From positions 22,175,537 to 22,239,536 of the forward strand of contig NC_134428.1 of NCBI RefSeq assembly GCF_030867145.1: a stretch of 64,000 nt of DNA, read 5' to 3'. The stretch comes from Opisthocomus hoazin. Lineage: Eukaryota; Chordata; Aves; Opisthocomiformes; Opisthocomidae. Under the pieces are notes generated by a model. The model saw nothing but the letters and a program-made list of their open reading frames with translations. It did not search any database and was not told the DNA's origin. Shown piece after piece: positions 22,584-33,842 of this stretch (position 1 is the first letter of the stretch; each line of letters begins with the position of its first letter). The position numbers and the translations under genes were made by a program.

Positions 22584-22783
22584 NNNNNNNNNNNNNNNNN
22601 NNNNNNNNNNNNNNNNNNNNNNNNNNNNNNNNNNNNNNNNNNNNNNNNNNNNNNNNNNNNNNNNNNNNNNNNNNNNNNNNNNNNNNNNNNNNNNNNNNNN
22701 NNNNNNNNNNNNNNNNNNNNNNNNNNNNNNNNNNNNNNNNNNNNNNNNNNNNNNNNNNNNNNNNNNNNNNNNNNNNNNNNNNN
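22584..22783. other. Assembly gap, exactly 200 N
   Basis: A run of 200 unknown bases. The round length suggests a placeholder, so the true size is unknown. The missing sequence includes the 5' part of the CR1 copy on the right side and perhaps promoter sequence. Confidence 0.99.
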
Positions 22784-23067
22784 TCTTTTCAGTGGTGCCC
22801 AGCGACAGGACAAGGGGCAATGGGCACAAACTGAAGCAGAAGAAGTTCCATCTGAAGATGAAGAACTTGTTCACTCTGAGGGTGACGGAGCCCTGGCCCA
22901 GGCTGCCCAGGAAGGTTGTGGAGTCTCCTTCTCTGGAGATATTCCAGACCCACCTGGACGTGGTGCTGTGCAGCCTTCTCTGGGTGACCCTGCTTGGGCA
23001 GGGGGTTGGGCTGGGTGACCCACAGAGGTCCCTGCCAACCCCTGCCATGCTGGGATTCTGTGATTCT
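22784..23067 (+). repeat. CR1 LINE, 3' part abutting the gap
   Basis: CR1 in plus orientation begins at the gap edge with the TCTTTTCAGTGGTGCCCAGCG block and ends with GGGATTCTGTGATTCTGG near 23067. Its 5' extent is hidden in the gap. Confidence 0.95.
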
Positions 23068-26000
23068 GGGTTTGCAGGGGTTTGGGTTGCGGGCAGTACA
23101 CGTTTCAGGGGTTGCTGAAGGGGTTGTGCTTTGGGGGGGGTTGCTGAAAACATGCCTGAATGTGCAAAAGATGAGGATGTTCAGATGCCGTGCGGGGTGG
23201 TCCTGGCAGGAGCCTGGCGGGACCGTGCCTCAGTTTCCCTGTCCATGGCTCTGCTGCCCACCCGGCCCCGGGACCCCCAGGATGGAGCTGGGACGTGGGG
23301 GTTCAGCCCACAGCAAACAGCATCAGGGACGTCCCACGTTCTCAAGCCCAACCATGGGAACCCCTGTGGCCACCGGGCCCGGCCAACCAATGCCTGAGCA
23401 CCTCTGTCCCTGCTGCCACCGATGCCCTCGGAGCCCGGCTGCGCCCCCTCCCTGTCCCCACTTCCCAACACCCCTGCCCAGAGACCCCCTAAAGCATCGC
23501 TCCCGGAGCACACACCCACGCAAAACCCCGTAACACAGCAACATTCATAACCTGGCCGATGAGATTGAATTACCTGCCTCTGGCAGAATAAAGGAAGCAT
23601 TCATCCATTTTTTAATGTCTTTTCCCCTGCCAAGGCCAGACACCACGGTGACGGTCACGTACGGAGCCAGAGAAACACGAGCCCTCGCCTCTCCCTCCGA
23701 GGGTGACCCCGATCTGCCCGGTGTCCCCCCCCTTCTCTGACCCTTTAACACCCAGGAGAGCACACGCTTCGCTCGCCCGTCACCAGCTCCCTTATCTTTT
23801 AATAAAACCTCTAAGAGCAGAAGTCAGGCAATGCCGGCACAAAGGCAGCTAAACCTCCTCCCGGGACATTAATCATTTTCTTTGACACCTTTTGCTAATT
23901 AGCCAAAGCGTTTGCCTCGACAGGGGAGAAATTGGGGCCTGGGAAAAAGAAAAAATAAGAAGGGGGAGAGGTGCAAAGGGAGGAAGAAATGGGGGAAGGA
24001 GGAGCTGACGTTGCTCCTCTGCCATCCGGCATCCCTGGGCATCACCTCGCCGGGAGAAAATCCGTCCCCATCGCCGTCCCGAGGTTATCGGGACGTGGCG
24101 ATCTGCGACACGCGTTTTACCTTCCCCGTCCCGCTCCTTATTACCCCGGTTATTACATTTTGCAGCAGCGGTGGGTTAGTTGAAACATGCTGTTGGGAGG
24201 TTTAACTCGCCGCTTTATCTTTTACACGGCTGTTAGTCCTTGGGACACGTGTTTCCTATCAGCCGTGGATATTTAACATACAATAAGCGTCTTATTAAAT
24301 CGCAGCGCCTGGCTCCACGCAGACCGCTCCCCCCAGAACCCGCCCCGAGGGCAGACGGGGCACCCCGGCTTGGGCACCGCTTTTGGGCACGCGACGTGTT
24401 ATATCCAACGGGGAGAGAAACACAGCAGGGTGAAGGTTCCTCTGCAGCAGGACTTCAGCCTTTAAATCCCGTCTTTTAGCCCCTGAGCAGCCCCTGCTCC
24501 TGCACACAGGGAGAATTCCTTGCCATTTTTAAAAATATATTATTTTTAATGGTTTTCTGGCAACGCCGTGGCAGCTGGTGATGACAGGGATGAGCCCATC
24601 CCAGGCAGGACCAGCTACTGCGCCAGCACAACTTATTTTTCCATGTGTCTGACGCGGTTTTCATAGGATCTGGTGTTTTTTGGGGGATAGAGAGAGCAAC
24701 CCACAGTGAAATCACTCTAATCCACTGCATTGAAAAAAATACATATGTCCTAAGGAGAAACCATCGCCCACGCATGCCTCCCTCCATCCCAGCACAGCAA
24801 AATATTGGCTCCCATCCCATCACTTAACGTCAGGTCTGCATCCAAACCCCCTTGGGTAGAGCAGGGCAGAAAACCGCACGGCACCATCCCCTTTACTCCA
24901 CAAAAACAAGCGTAACAACAGCCAAATCGGGTGATACGGTTCCCCCCCGGCACTGGAAGGGCACCCGTGGGTGTCCCCTGCTGACGGTGGCTCGGCCGTC
25001 CCCACCGATGGGTACCGAGGGAACGAGAGCAGCATCCCGGAGCCAAGTCAGTCCTTTAGGTCACGTTAAAAAAAAAAATCAATCACAGCTCTTTGCTCCT
25101 CTTCAGCACGAGCTTCTCATTGCTGCGGGATGACACATGCCGCCCCCTCCAAAACAAGGCGCTTTGTTATGATTCTGTTTCCAATTTGGGGGTTGGAAAT
25201 AATTTTCCATCCCGGCTTCCAAACTAAACCATCCCAAAAAATAAAATTTCAAAAAAAAAAAAATACTAATCTGCTTTCCAGAGCACAGCGGCGGGGTCGG
25301 TGCTCTGGGAGAAGAGGGTGAAGGTGTGAAGAGTCAGGAGGGAAAGCTGGTGGTAGCGAGCACCGAGGAGCATCCCTCTCCTTGTCCATTTCCAAGAAAA
25401 AGCATTTTAAAAAGCCAGTTCAGTTAAATACAGTGAAAAATCTGGGAAGTGGCGCAGTGCTGGGAACCCAAAGCGTAAATCGGCATCCTTCACCGTTTTG
25501 GGTGTTTCAGCCCAAATCTACCGGTGGATCCTGCTCGCTCCCTACGAGGTGGCGAGGAGCTGAAGTGAGATCCCGCTTCACCCCACCCTGCCCAGCCCTG
25601 GGGACAGCTGGGACACCCAGAAACGCCCCACCTGACTTACACCCCAGCCCCGTCACCCCAAGGCTGTGCCGCAAACCTCGCCGAGAGGCGTGCGGGGGGG
25701 CCCGGTGCAGCCGGCGGCACCGGCAGGCGTGCCGAAACCAGCACCAAGGAGCTGGCGCGGGGCGGTGGAAACGCTCCAAGCTTCCTCCGCTGTTGTGTAA
25801 GAGCCACTCAAAAATAATAATCCCTCAAAAATTCAACCCTGGGAGCGCGACTGGGCTGCTTCCCAGGCGGCCGCCGGAGCGTGGTTTGCAGAGCCAGCCC
25901 TGCGCGCATGCAGGGGGGAAAAAAGTGCCTTCAGGTGACCAAGCTCCGCGGGAAGGTCGGGATCCCAGATGTTTTCATACCAAAAATCTTCAAGGAAAAG

Positions 26001-27407
26001 AAAAAAAAAGAAAAAAGGCAGAGCGAGGCACGGAGGCAGAAACACCCGTCATGCCGAGCGGCAGCTAAAAACAAGTATTTTTCCGTGAGTCACCAGTGGA
26101 AAGACCAGATCAGGCGTCCCACGGGTGGGCTCGGCCGGAGCCATCCCCATCCCCGTCCCCGCCATGCCAGGGAGATGCTCGGCCGGGGGATGCTGCGGGT
26201 GCAGCCCCGGGCACCTTCGCTGCGCCGATCCCAGCCCCGGGGTGCCAGACCCTGCCGGGGGGCTTTGCCAGTGCTGCCAGTAAAATCGCTTTGGGGTCAC
26301 GCTGGGATGGACTCAGTGGAAAGCCCCAAGCGCTGAGGGCCTCCGGGCGCGGGGCCGCATCCTGGCTGTGCTCAGACGCGGGGAGCGGTGTTCGGTCTGT
26401 CCAGCGGTGCAGGATTTTCCCCATTCCCCTTTTCCCGGCCACCGATGTCTCACATGGAGACCCAACCTGCGCCCTTCACCGTGGCCTCGGGGCTGCTTCG
26501 CCGCCCGCCCGCTGTCCCGCGAAACCCTCGGGGACGGAGGGAGGCAGCGGCGGGGGGAGAAATAAAACTAAATAAAGAGACGGCGAAGGAGCAACCCTGA
26601 AACAAACAGGTTTGATTTATCAGTGGTGGGAAGGAGGCGAGCGTGGTGAAAGGCAGCGCGGGAAGTCCCGGGGATCGTAAATCCCACCGGGAGCGGGTAA
26701 AGCCGACGCGCTTCCACGCGCTGGGAAAGCGGGAGGTTACGGGGAGAGCGGGAGGTTACGGGGAGGGCGGGCGGGTAGAGTTTAGGGAATCTGGGGTGGG
26801 GTGTTTTTTTTTTAGGTTTATAAAAAGGCAGCGATGAAGGGGAGGCAACGCCGCAGCCCCGACCGCCCTCCCGGGAAGGGACGGGATCGCATCCCGGGGA
26901 GGGCTGGAGCTCCGTCCCGTCATCAGCACCCGCAGAAGAACAGCAATACCGGCTGTGTTGTGGGTACAGAAACGGCACGTACTTGTTGCTGGCTGGGTTT
27001 CCTGGCAGCCCCCAGCCAGGATTTGGCTGCGCAGGAATTTGGAAGCTGCCTTAAATCTAGACAGAAATGAGAAAAGGCTGCGAGCGACTTTCTGAGCAGA
27101 GTTCAGCTGCAAATCTCTGCTCGGTGACGGCTCGGAGCAGGGCAGCGGCCGCGGCCGCCCTCTCCCGACGCACGGGGTTAGGGATGGGATGGAGATGTGG
27201 CTGTCAGGGCATCGCATCCCTCTCCATGGGGTCATCGGGGAGGGCTCCCCGGCACCCCCAGACCCCGCTGCCTCCCTCCTCCCCCTCCCCAAAAAGCCTC
27301 CTCAGCCACGATGCACCTCAGCATCCAACCCTCCGTCCCACCTCCCCCCGCCGAGACGGCCCCGACGATCGATAGCGCCGGCATGAAACCCCATAAATCC
27401 AGCTCAC
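23068..27407. other. Region upstream of TNRC18, no gene seen
   Basis: About 4.3 kb of mixed composition. AT-rich patches occur at about 23790-23900 and 24520-24560, and short poly(A) tracts at about 25068 and 25250. Weak GT donor-like sites on the minus strand (for example near 23570 and 24120) are not specific enough to call exons. Open frames show no family resemblance. Confidence 0.5.
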
Positions 27408-27570
27408 CTTCTCCCCAGGGCTGCCGGCGGCCGCTCCGGCCCCGCGGATGTGCTGGCTCAGCTGCGGACCAGCGCCAGGCTTCGCCCTGACCTTGAGAGT
27501 GACGGGGCGGTGATGGCATTGCTGGGAAGACCCACGGTCGGCGGCCGCGCTCGCTGCTTGTTTTGGGGGT
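27408..27570 (-). other. Candidate noncoding first exon of TNRC18
   Basis: A CpG-rich block with GCGGCCGC-type sequence on the minus strand ends at a good donor, GAGAAG|GTGAGC, with the GT at 27406-27407. It is 5.3 kb upstream of the inferred acceptor at 22153, so it could supply the noncoding exon that acceptor requires. The left boundary is set by the donor; the right end is arbitrary because no start site is visible. Many GC-rich segments here could look similar. Confidence 0.22.
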
Positions 27571-28965
27571 ATCGAAGAAGAAAGGGGTGAAAAAAGCGGC
27601 AGGAGGTGCTGAGCGCTCTAAAAATAAGGAGCAAAACCGCAAAGAAATTAAAAACCACCCCAGAGGCTCCTCTGGATGCTTGGGAAGGTGCTTCCCTACC
27701 TCCAGAGCGCTACACGGGTGGCTGTCCGCATCCAGCATCGGTGCTGGGGCCATCTCAGCTCCACACCCCTCAGGAGTCCGGCGCTGGCCCTTCGAGCCCC
27801 CAAACCCACTTCCAGGGACCTGCCTGCTGCCTCCTGGCTCCTCGTATTCACGGGAAATTCGGAGTTGCTTGGGAAAAGCCTTGCCCGTGCCGGGGGATCA
27901 CCCGTATCTGCTCACGAGGGCTCCCCGCCCCGGGCGAGGGTGCTCCCCCGGCCGCAGCTCTCCCTGCAATAACCGGGACGGGAACAGCCGCACCAGCTTC
28001 AAGCTGGGAATCGGTGTAAACCACCACCATTCCCAACCCGCTCTGGTTTCCCACCCGGCGCTCAGCTTCCCGGAGACGTCCCCAGTGACAGACAGTACCC
28101 ATCCCCGCGTCGCCGGGTCAGGCTCGGGGATTCGGGTCACCCCTCGTCCCGGAGAGCCGAGGAGAAGTGGCAAGGCGCTTTCCACCGTGGTGACTTTTTC
28201 TCTCCCTCAGGAGAACATTTTTAATTAACGTCGCCGTTACCCCACACGCTTGCTGTCTAAACAAGACCTCTCCTCGGTGGTTTCAACGGCCTGAAACCAC
28301 GCACTGTCATTAAGACGTCCGGCGGGGCGAAGAACCGGCCTCGCAGTTCTGCCGGGAGGCAACGAATATGCTCTGGATACACCCCAAAAAAACCTCGGCT
28401 CTGTGTTTCCCAGCTCCCTTCTCACTCGGGGTTGGAGACCGACGCAGGGGACCCTGCGCCGTGTCCCCTCGAGTCCTGATGCCTGCCCTCAAGGGACTCT
28501 CCTGCCTTCTCGCCCCGGAGCCAGGCTCCAGCACCATCCTTTCCCGTAGCACCTGGGACGCGTCACTCGCCATCCCAGCTAGGTTTGAAATATTACTCCT
28601 TTAACTCCCAGATTGGAACCTGCAGGGGAAAATCCAAGTCTGAGGGGGATGGGATCCCAGCCGCGGCACTCCCTATTTTTCAGGCATCTCACTCGGCCGC
28701 TCGAGCATCGTCGCGGGAAGCAAACGGCTTTTCCATATTGGGCTGTGGCTCGCGCTGGCTCTCGCTGCCGGAGAAGCCCGTCAGCGTTGGGAAAGGGGCT
28801 CGGCTTTGCTGTGGTGGAAAGCTGCTTTCTCCACAAAACCTCAAAAAATGATTTCCGTAAGAAAAAGAGATGGTTTGGGATGACTGGGGGATGCTCATCA
28901 GGGATTCAGGGCTGGCTTTGGCCCCCCATCAGCCAGCGTAGCCCCCAAAAAAAAAAGTCATTTTT
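27571..28965. other. Intergenic, no gene seen
   Basis: GC-rich sequence with compositional open frames only. Confidence 0.5.
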
Positions 28966-29340
28966 TCTAACGTTTAATAACCCACTGGGAGGAGAGGCGG
29001 GAGGGGGAAATCCCTTCGTGCCCTAACTTATGCGCAGACAAGAAAATGTCGTTAAACTAAACCAAACAAACGAATCAAGAGGCAAAGAGAAAAAAAAATC
29101 ACATCAGCCTGAATCATAAATCCCAGAGAGGAGTATTTACAGGCTGAATTGCCAAGTGCATGGAAACTGCAGCGAATCCGAACAGCAGATCGCCATAAAG
29201 GCAGACAACGGCCCTGGAAAAATGCTTTGATTAGGATCTGGGCAGCATTCAGCCCAGATGTTCATTTGTCAATGAAAGAGGGATGGGGGGGAGGTGAGAA
29301 AGGCTTTAAATTAATCTTTACAACTAGAAAGGAGCTTGTA
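28966..29340. promoter_or_regulatory. Candidate conserved noncoding element
   Basis: An AT-richer stretch with balanced composition, homeobox-type TTAATC and TTGATTAG cores, and ATTTACAGG, set between GC-rich flanks. It looks unlike the surrounding intergenic DNA. Function is inferred from composition only. Confidence 0.22.
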
Positions 29341-30090
29341 ATACACACCATATGGGGAGCAACGTCCTTCCAAGCCCCTCGCCGTCCCCCAGCCCGGCGT
29401 GGCTGGAGGCAGGCTGGGACCCCCCCGGCCGCAGCGCATCCTCCCCGGCCCCCCCCACCATTTCACCCCCCTGTTTTCTCCGCACACCGAGCACCCCGTG
29501 AACCCGAACCACTCGGCTCGTCCCTCTTCCACATGTGCTTTTTTTTTTACCGTGAACAAAACAAACCTCAATCCCACTTATAGCACCAGCTCTCTTTTAT
29601 TATTTCCCCCCCCAGACCCAGATACCTGCTCCCCCCTCCCTCCACGATCCACATGTGGTTTCTTTTTAACCCTTCTGAGATGGGGGGTGGGGAGGGAGCG
29701 AGAGGAGGGACGAGGCTGTTTATTAAATGCCAACCATTCAAATTAATTCCCCTAATGGACTCGCCGACATCACGGTGCGCATTTAAATGAACGCTTTGTC
29801 ATATTTCATCGCCAACCTGCAGCTCTCTGCAGAGCAAAACTGCTGGAAAGCGACGACAGCGACAAACCTGCCAAGAAATAAAGAAGAATTAAATACGAAT
29901 CCCAAATGCAACACGGGGGTGACGAGGGGGGTCCAGGAAACCCTCGGAGCGTGGCAGGCGGGGTGCGAGCGAGACCCTGGGCAGGGCAAAAAGAGCCGTG
30001 CAACGGCCGCGGGAGCTTCTTGTCCGCGCGGGAGGAGGAAAAAAACCTCCTGCTGCTGGGGCAGAAGGGACCAGAGACCCCCCGCCCGGA
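29341..30090. other. Intergenic, no gene seen
   Basis: Includes short T and C homopolymers and an AT-rich patch near 29730-29900. No gene recognised. Confidence 0.55.
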
Positions 30091-30600
30091 CAGAGTATTC
30101 TGTCCAGTGCTGGGCTCCCCACTTCAAGCAAGATGAGGAGCTACTGGAAAGAGTCAGCGGAGGGCTACAAGGATGAGGAGGGGACTGGAGCATCTCTCCT
30201 ATGAGGAGAGGCTGAGGCAGCTGGGCTTGTTCAGCCTGGAGAAGAGAAGGCTGAGAGGGGACCTTAGAAATGCCTCTAAATATCTGCAGGGTGGGTGTCA
30301 GGAGGATGGGGCCAGACTCTTTTCAGTGGTGCCCAGCGACAGGACAAGGGGCAACGGGCACAAATTGAAGCAGAGGAAGCTCCAGCTGAATATGAGGAAG
30401 AATTTCTTCACTCTGAGGGTGACAGAGCCCTGGCCCAGGCTGCCCAGGGAGGCTGTGGAGTCTCCTTCTCTGGAGATATTCCAGACCTCCTGGACGCGGT
30501 GCTGTGCAGCCTGCTCTGGGTGACCCTGCTTGGGCAGGGGGTTGGGCTGGGTGACCCACAGAGGTCCCTTCCAACCCCAAACATTCTGTGATTCTGTGAC
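30091..30600 (+). repeat. CR1 LINE, 5'-truncated
   Basis: About 510 bp of CR1 in plus orientation, from the TCTGTCCAGTGCTGGGCTCC block to the ATTCTGTGATTCTGTGAC tail. ORF2-tail blocks such as [20 protein letters not shown] are visible but frameshifted (for example near 30155 and 30487). Confidence 0.95.
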
Positions 30601-33282
30601 AGAGACCCTCTGCCAGGCCGGCATGAAGCCACTGCTTCCCAGCTGGGGTCAGGGCTCCACCAGAGCCCTGGGGAGAATCACCATGGTGGGGACCAGCCCC
30701 AGCAACCCCCTGCTCCGCCGCGGGGACCCGGGGAGGAGGCAGACCCCCCCCACCCATCCCCCTGAGTGATGCATCCCCCCGGCTCCCCGACATGGGGGCT
30801 GATGGCGGAGCTGCCCAGCTGGCATCCCAGCAGCACGGGCTGGGATGCTGAAGCCCACCCGCTCCTCGGCAAGTGGCGATGGCCGCAGAGCCAACCGCCC
30901 TGGCTCCCGGCAGAGCATCCCCTCTGCCCTGGGACACAGGTTACTCGCCTTGGCCGTGGCTTCCAGAGCTCCCGGTTCCTTCACCAGCCCGACGGAAAGC
31001 CGGCGTGCGTACACACACACACACACGCTCGCTTGCTCCAAGCACCAGCTACCTCGCGCTCGCATCCTCTCCTCCCATCTTGTTCCCTCTCTTCCCCACC
31101 CCGTTACGAGCTGTCGGGGGGATTTCTTTCCACTTTTGAGGGTCCTCCTGCTTTTCTCCATCCTGCCCTGCTCGGCTTCCTCCGGGGCTGGAGGATGAGG
31201 AGGGGCTGAAGCCACCATGCTTTCCCCCACCACGATGGCCAAGGGAAGGGGGGAGCGTTGTGGTCCGGGATGGGGACGCGGGTGGTAGCCCCGGCTGCGG
31301 GTTCGAGTGGGCAGGGGAGCAGAGGGAGCAGCAGCGGCGGCGAGCGCTGGCAGCCGGGTCCCACCCCGTCCCCCACCGAGGGCTGAAGGTCACCGAGCAC
31401 TGACGGCCGAGCAAGCAGAGAGGACGAGAGCAGGCGCTGGCCGGCGGGCTGCGGGCAGCAGGTGGGATGCCGGAGGAGCAGAGCTCCGCTGCTGTGGAAG
31501 CAAACGTTAAATCGGATCCGGCTGGTGCTGTCTGAGCTCACGGGGCTTCAGCAGCACAAGTGGGAGTCAGGGGGAGGAAACGGCTCGCGTCGGAGGGGAC
31601 CACCGGAGCATCCCAGCATCCCAGCAGGAGACTGGGCTTAGGCAGACACGGGAGCTGGTGCTGGTCTTCCACCCCAGGCAGGGCCCCGGGCTGCAGCAGC
31701 GATTTGGGGCTCCTCAGGCACACCCGGAGCGAGTGGCTGAGCCCCGGCCCCGGCGCAGGGGCCGTTCAGACGAGGGCTCGCGCTCGGTGACGCCCGTACG
31801 CAGAGATTTCTTCCCTACCTCTGTCCTTTCACCCCTGCGCATCTTGGAGCACGGGCGCTTCATGCCCCTGCTCCTGGGGGACCCAGTCCCGTCCCCCCCA
31901 GCTCATCCCTAGACCACCAGGGCTGGGGAAGGGAGGGGACACCACGGGCATGGGATGCTCACGGCCCATCCCCAGCCCACAGGGCTGGGATAAGACGGAG
32001 CCGGCCAGAGCGAACCAGCCCAATGATGCACCCGGAGAGCAGGGGGTGGACGGGGGGACACGGCTTCCCCCCGTGTCCGTTTGTCTGTCCCTCCGCTCTC
32101 CCACCGGCGTGGCAGCCCCTGCTACAAACACAGGCTGCGAAAACATTAATAATCATCATTATAACAGCCCTTTCATTTTTTTTCAACGTGAAAATAAACC
32201 GGCGCGGTTTGCAGCAGGTTCTCATTTAGGGAAACATCTGGAGTCAGTGCTTCTCCCCCGAAGGGCAGTGAGGGGTTCAGAGGACACCAGCCCTCACGAC
32301 AGGGAGGAAGAGGAGGAGGAAGGAGCTGATTGCCCTGTCCTCCAGGGAAGGGGTGCAGCACGTTTCTGTGCAGCATCTGCTACCTGGCCTCAAGTGAGCA
32401 AAGCACCCTCACCCCAGGTATGACGGAGGCAAACCCCCCCAGCACGCCGACCAGGAGAACAGCCCCTCCAGCTCCCAGAAGCTGTGGGTGCCAAGCAGGT
32501 CCTGCTGATGCCCGAGGTCCCCTCAGGGCCACGGGGACACCCGGGTTTGGCTGCTGGGAAGGACCGTGGGGACTGGAGGGGACTGGAGGGGCAGGGATGC
32601 CCCTGGTCCCCTGGGCTGTGGGTGCATGGGGAAATGGGCTTACAGAGGGGAAGCCCACCTGGGGACAGGGGCTGGTGGCACAGCCCAGGCAGGGGTCATC
32701 ATCCCTTCTTCAAAGTCCTTCGGGACCTTCTTCCAGGTCCTCCGAGGGCCCCAGAGCGGGAGCATCCCCCCAGCCAGCAACACCCACGGAGCAAGGGAAG
32801 CCCACCCTGGCACCCCGGGGGGGCTTGCAGGGGAGGAAGGGTCGTGTCCCAGCCTGGCTCTCCTGGCAGGTCCGCAGAAGCTGGCAGGACCCTCACGGGG
32901 TGCCTGAGCAGGACTGCGCCCCGGCTGGCCTGTGTCCCCGTCCCCGCACCGGCTGCTATGGCATCTGCTGGGAAACCCTCCATCCCCGCACAGCCCCACG
33001 CCATGACCCAGCCCCACTCCCATGCGGAGCCCGGGGGCTCCCAGCTCCATCTGGGGCTCCATGTTTCCAGCCCCAAGACCACCCTGCTCCCCTCCAGCTC
33101 CCATTCAGACACCTCCACACCGCCTTCCCCACCGCCATCTCTGGGCAAAGCCCCCAAACCACTGCAGCCAGGGGAGGGGGGAAGCATCCCCAGCACCCAG
33201 GCTCCCTGGGGAGGGGTCCCGGTGCTCCCAGGAAGACCAAAAAGCTGAAAAACCTGCTCTAAGGGAGAAAACGCTCAAATCA
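30601..33282. other. Intergenic, no gene seen
   Basis: GC-rich, with an (AC)8 microsatellite at 31011-31026. The long overlapping open frames have Pro/Gly/Ser-rich compositional translations and no recognisable domain. Confidence 0.55.
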
Positions 33283-33317
33283 GGAGTGGGGGTAGGGATG
33301 GGGTGGGGAGGGGGAAG
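33283..33317 (+). repeat. G-rich tract with G-quadruplex potential
   Basis: Five runs of three to five G separated by one- to three-base loops on the plus strand. This fits the usual G-quadruplex pattern. It lies in intergenic DNA next to an octamer-containing AT-rich segment. Confidence 0.6.
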
Positions 33318-33430
33318 AGTTGTTTATCTAGAGCTGATTTTGATATTCTTCTTTCAAATATCAGCAGGATGCTGAGCCTCGCCTCATTATGCAAATAGAA
33401 GCAATTAGAGCTCACCCAGGCTCTGCCCAC
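33318..33430. promoter_or_regulatory. Candidate element with a second perfect octamer
   Basis: Contains CATTATGCAAATAGAAGC, with ATGCAAAT at 33389-33396. It shares the 11-base ATTATGCAAAT with the intronic element at 13007-13085. A CACGTG E-box-type site follows near 33429. Regulatory function is inference. Confidence 0.3.
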
Positions 33431-33690
33431 GTGATGGGTTTATGGCACTCGCAGAAATCCTTCCCGCTACATGAGGGGAATAACAACAGCTCCCCTGCAC
33501 CGGCTCCAGCCCCGCCACGGCCGGGAACGCGGGATGGTTTGGTAAGGGGAGCCCCGGAGTCGGGACAAGCCCCCCTCATCGCCACCCCCGGGGCCTTTCG
33601 AAGCCCTGGGGAAGGGCTTTCCCAAGGAGGAGTCTCCTCATCTTCCACGGAGACACCAGCCCCGCCGGCAACAAGTCCTCACCGGCTCTT
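33431..33690. other. Intergenic, no gene seen
   Basis: Short GC-rich stretch; nothing recognised. Confidence 0.6.
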
Positions 33691-33842
33691 GGGATGGGAG
33701 AGAAGGGGGAATGGAGGGAGAGAGCATTGGGATGGGAGAGAAGGGGGGATGGAGGGAGAGAGCATTGGGATGGGAGAGAAGGGGGGATGGAGGGAGAGAG
33801 CATTGGGATGGGAGAGAAGGGGGGATGGAGGGAGAGAGCATC
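33691..33842. repeat. 38-bp tandem repeat, four copies
   Basis: Four nearly identical 38-bp units, each beginning GGGATGGGAGAGAAGGGG and ending GAGAGAGCATT. The first unit has one base difference (GGGGGAATGG) and the last ends in CATC. The near identity indicates a recent expansion. Confidence 0.95.
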
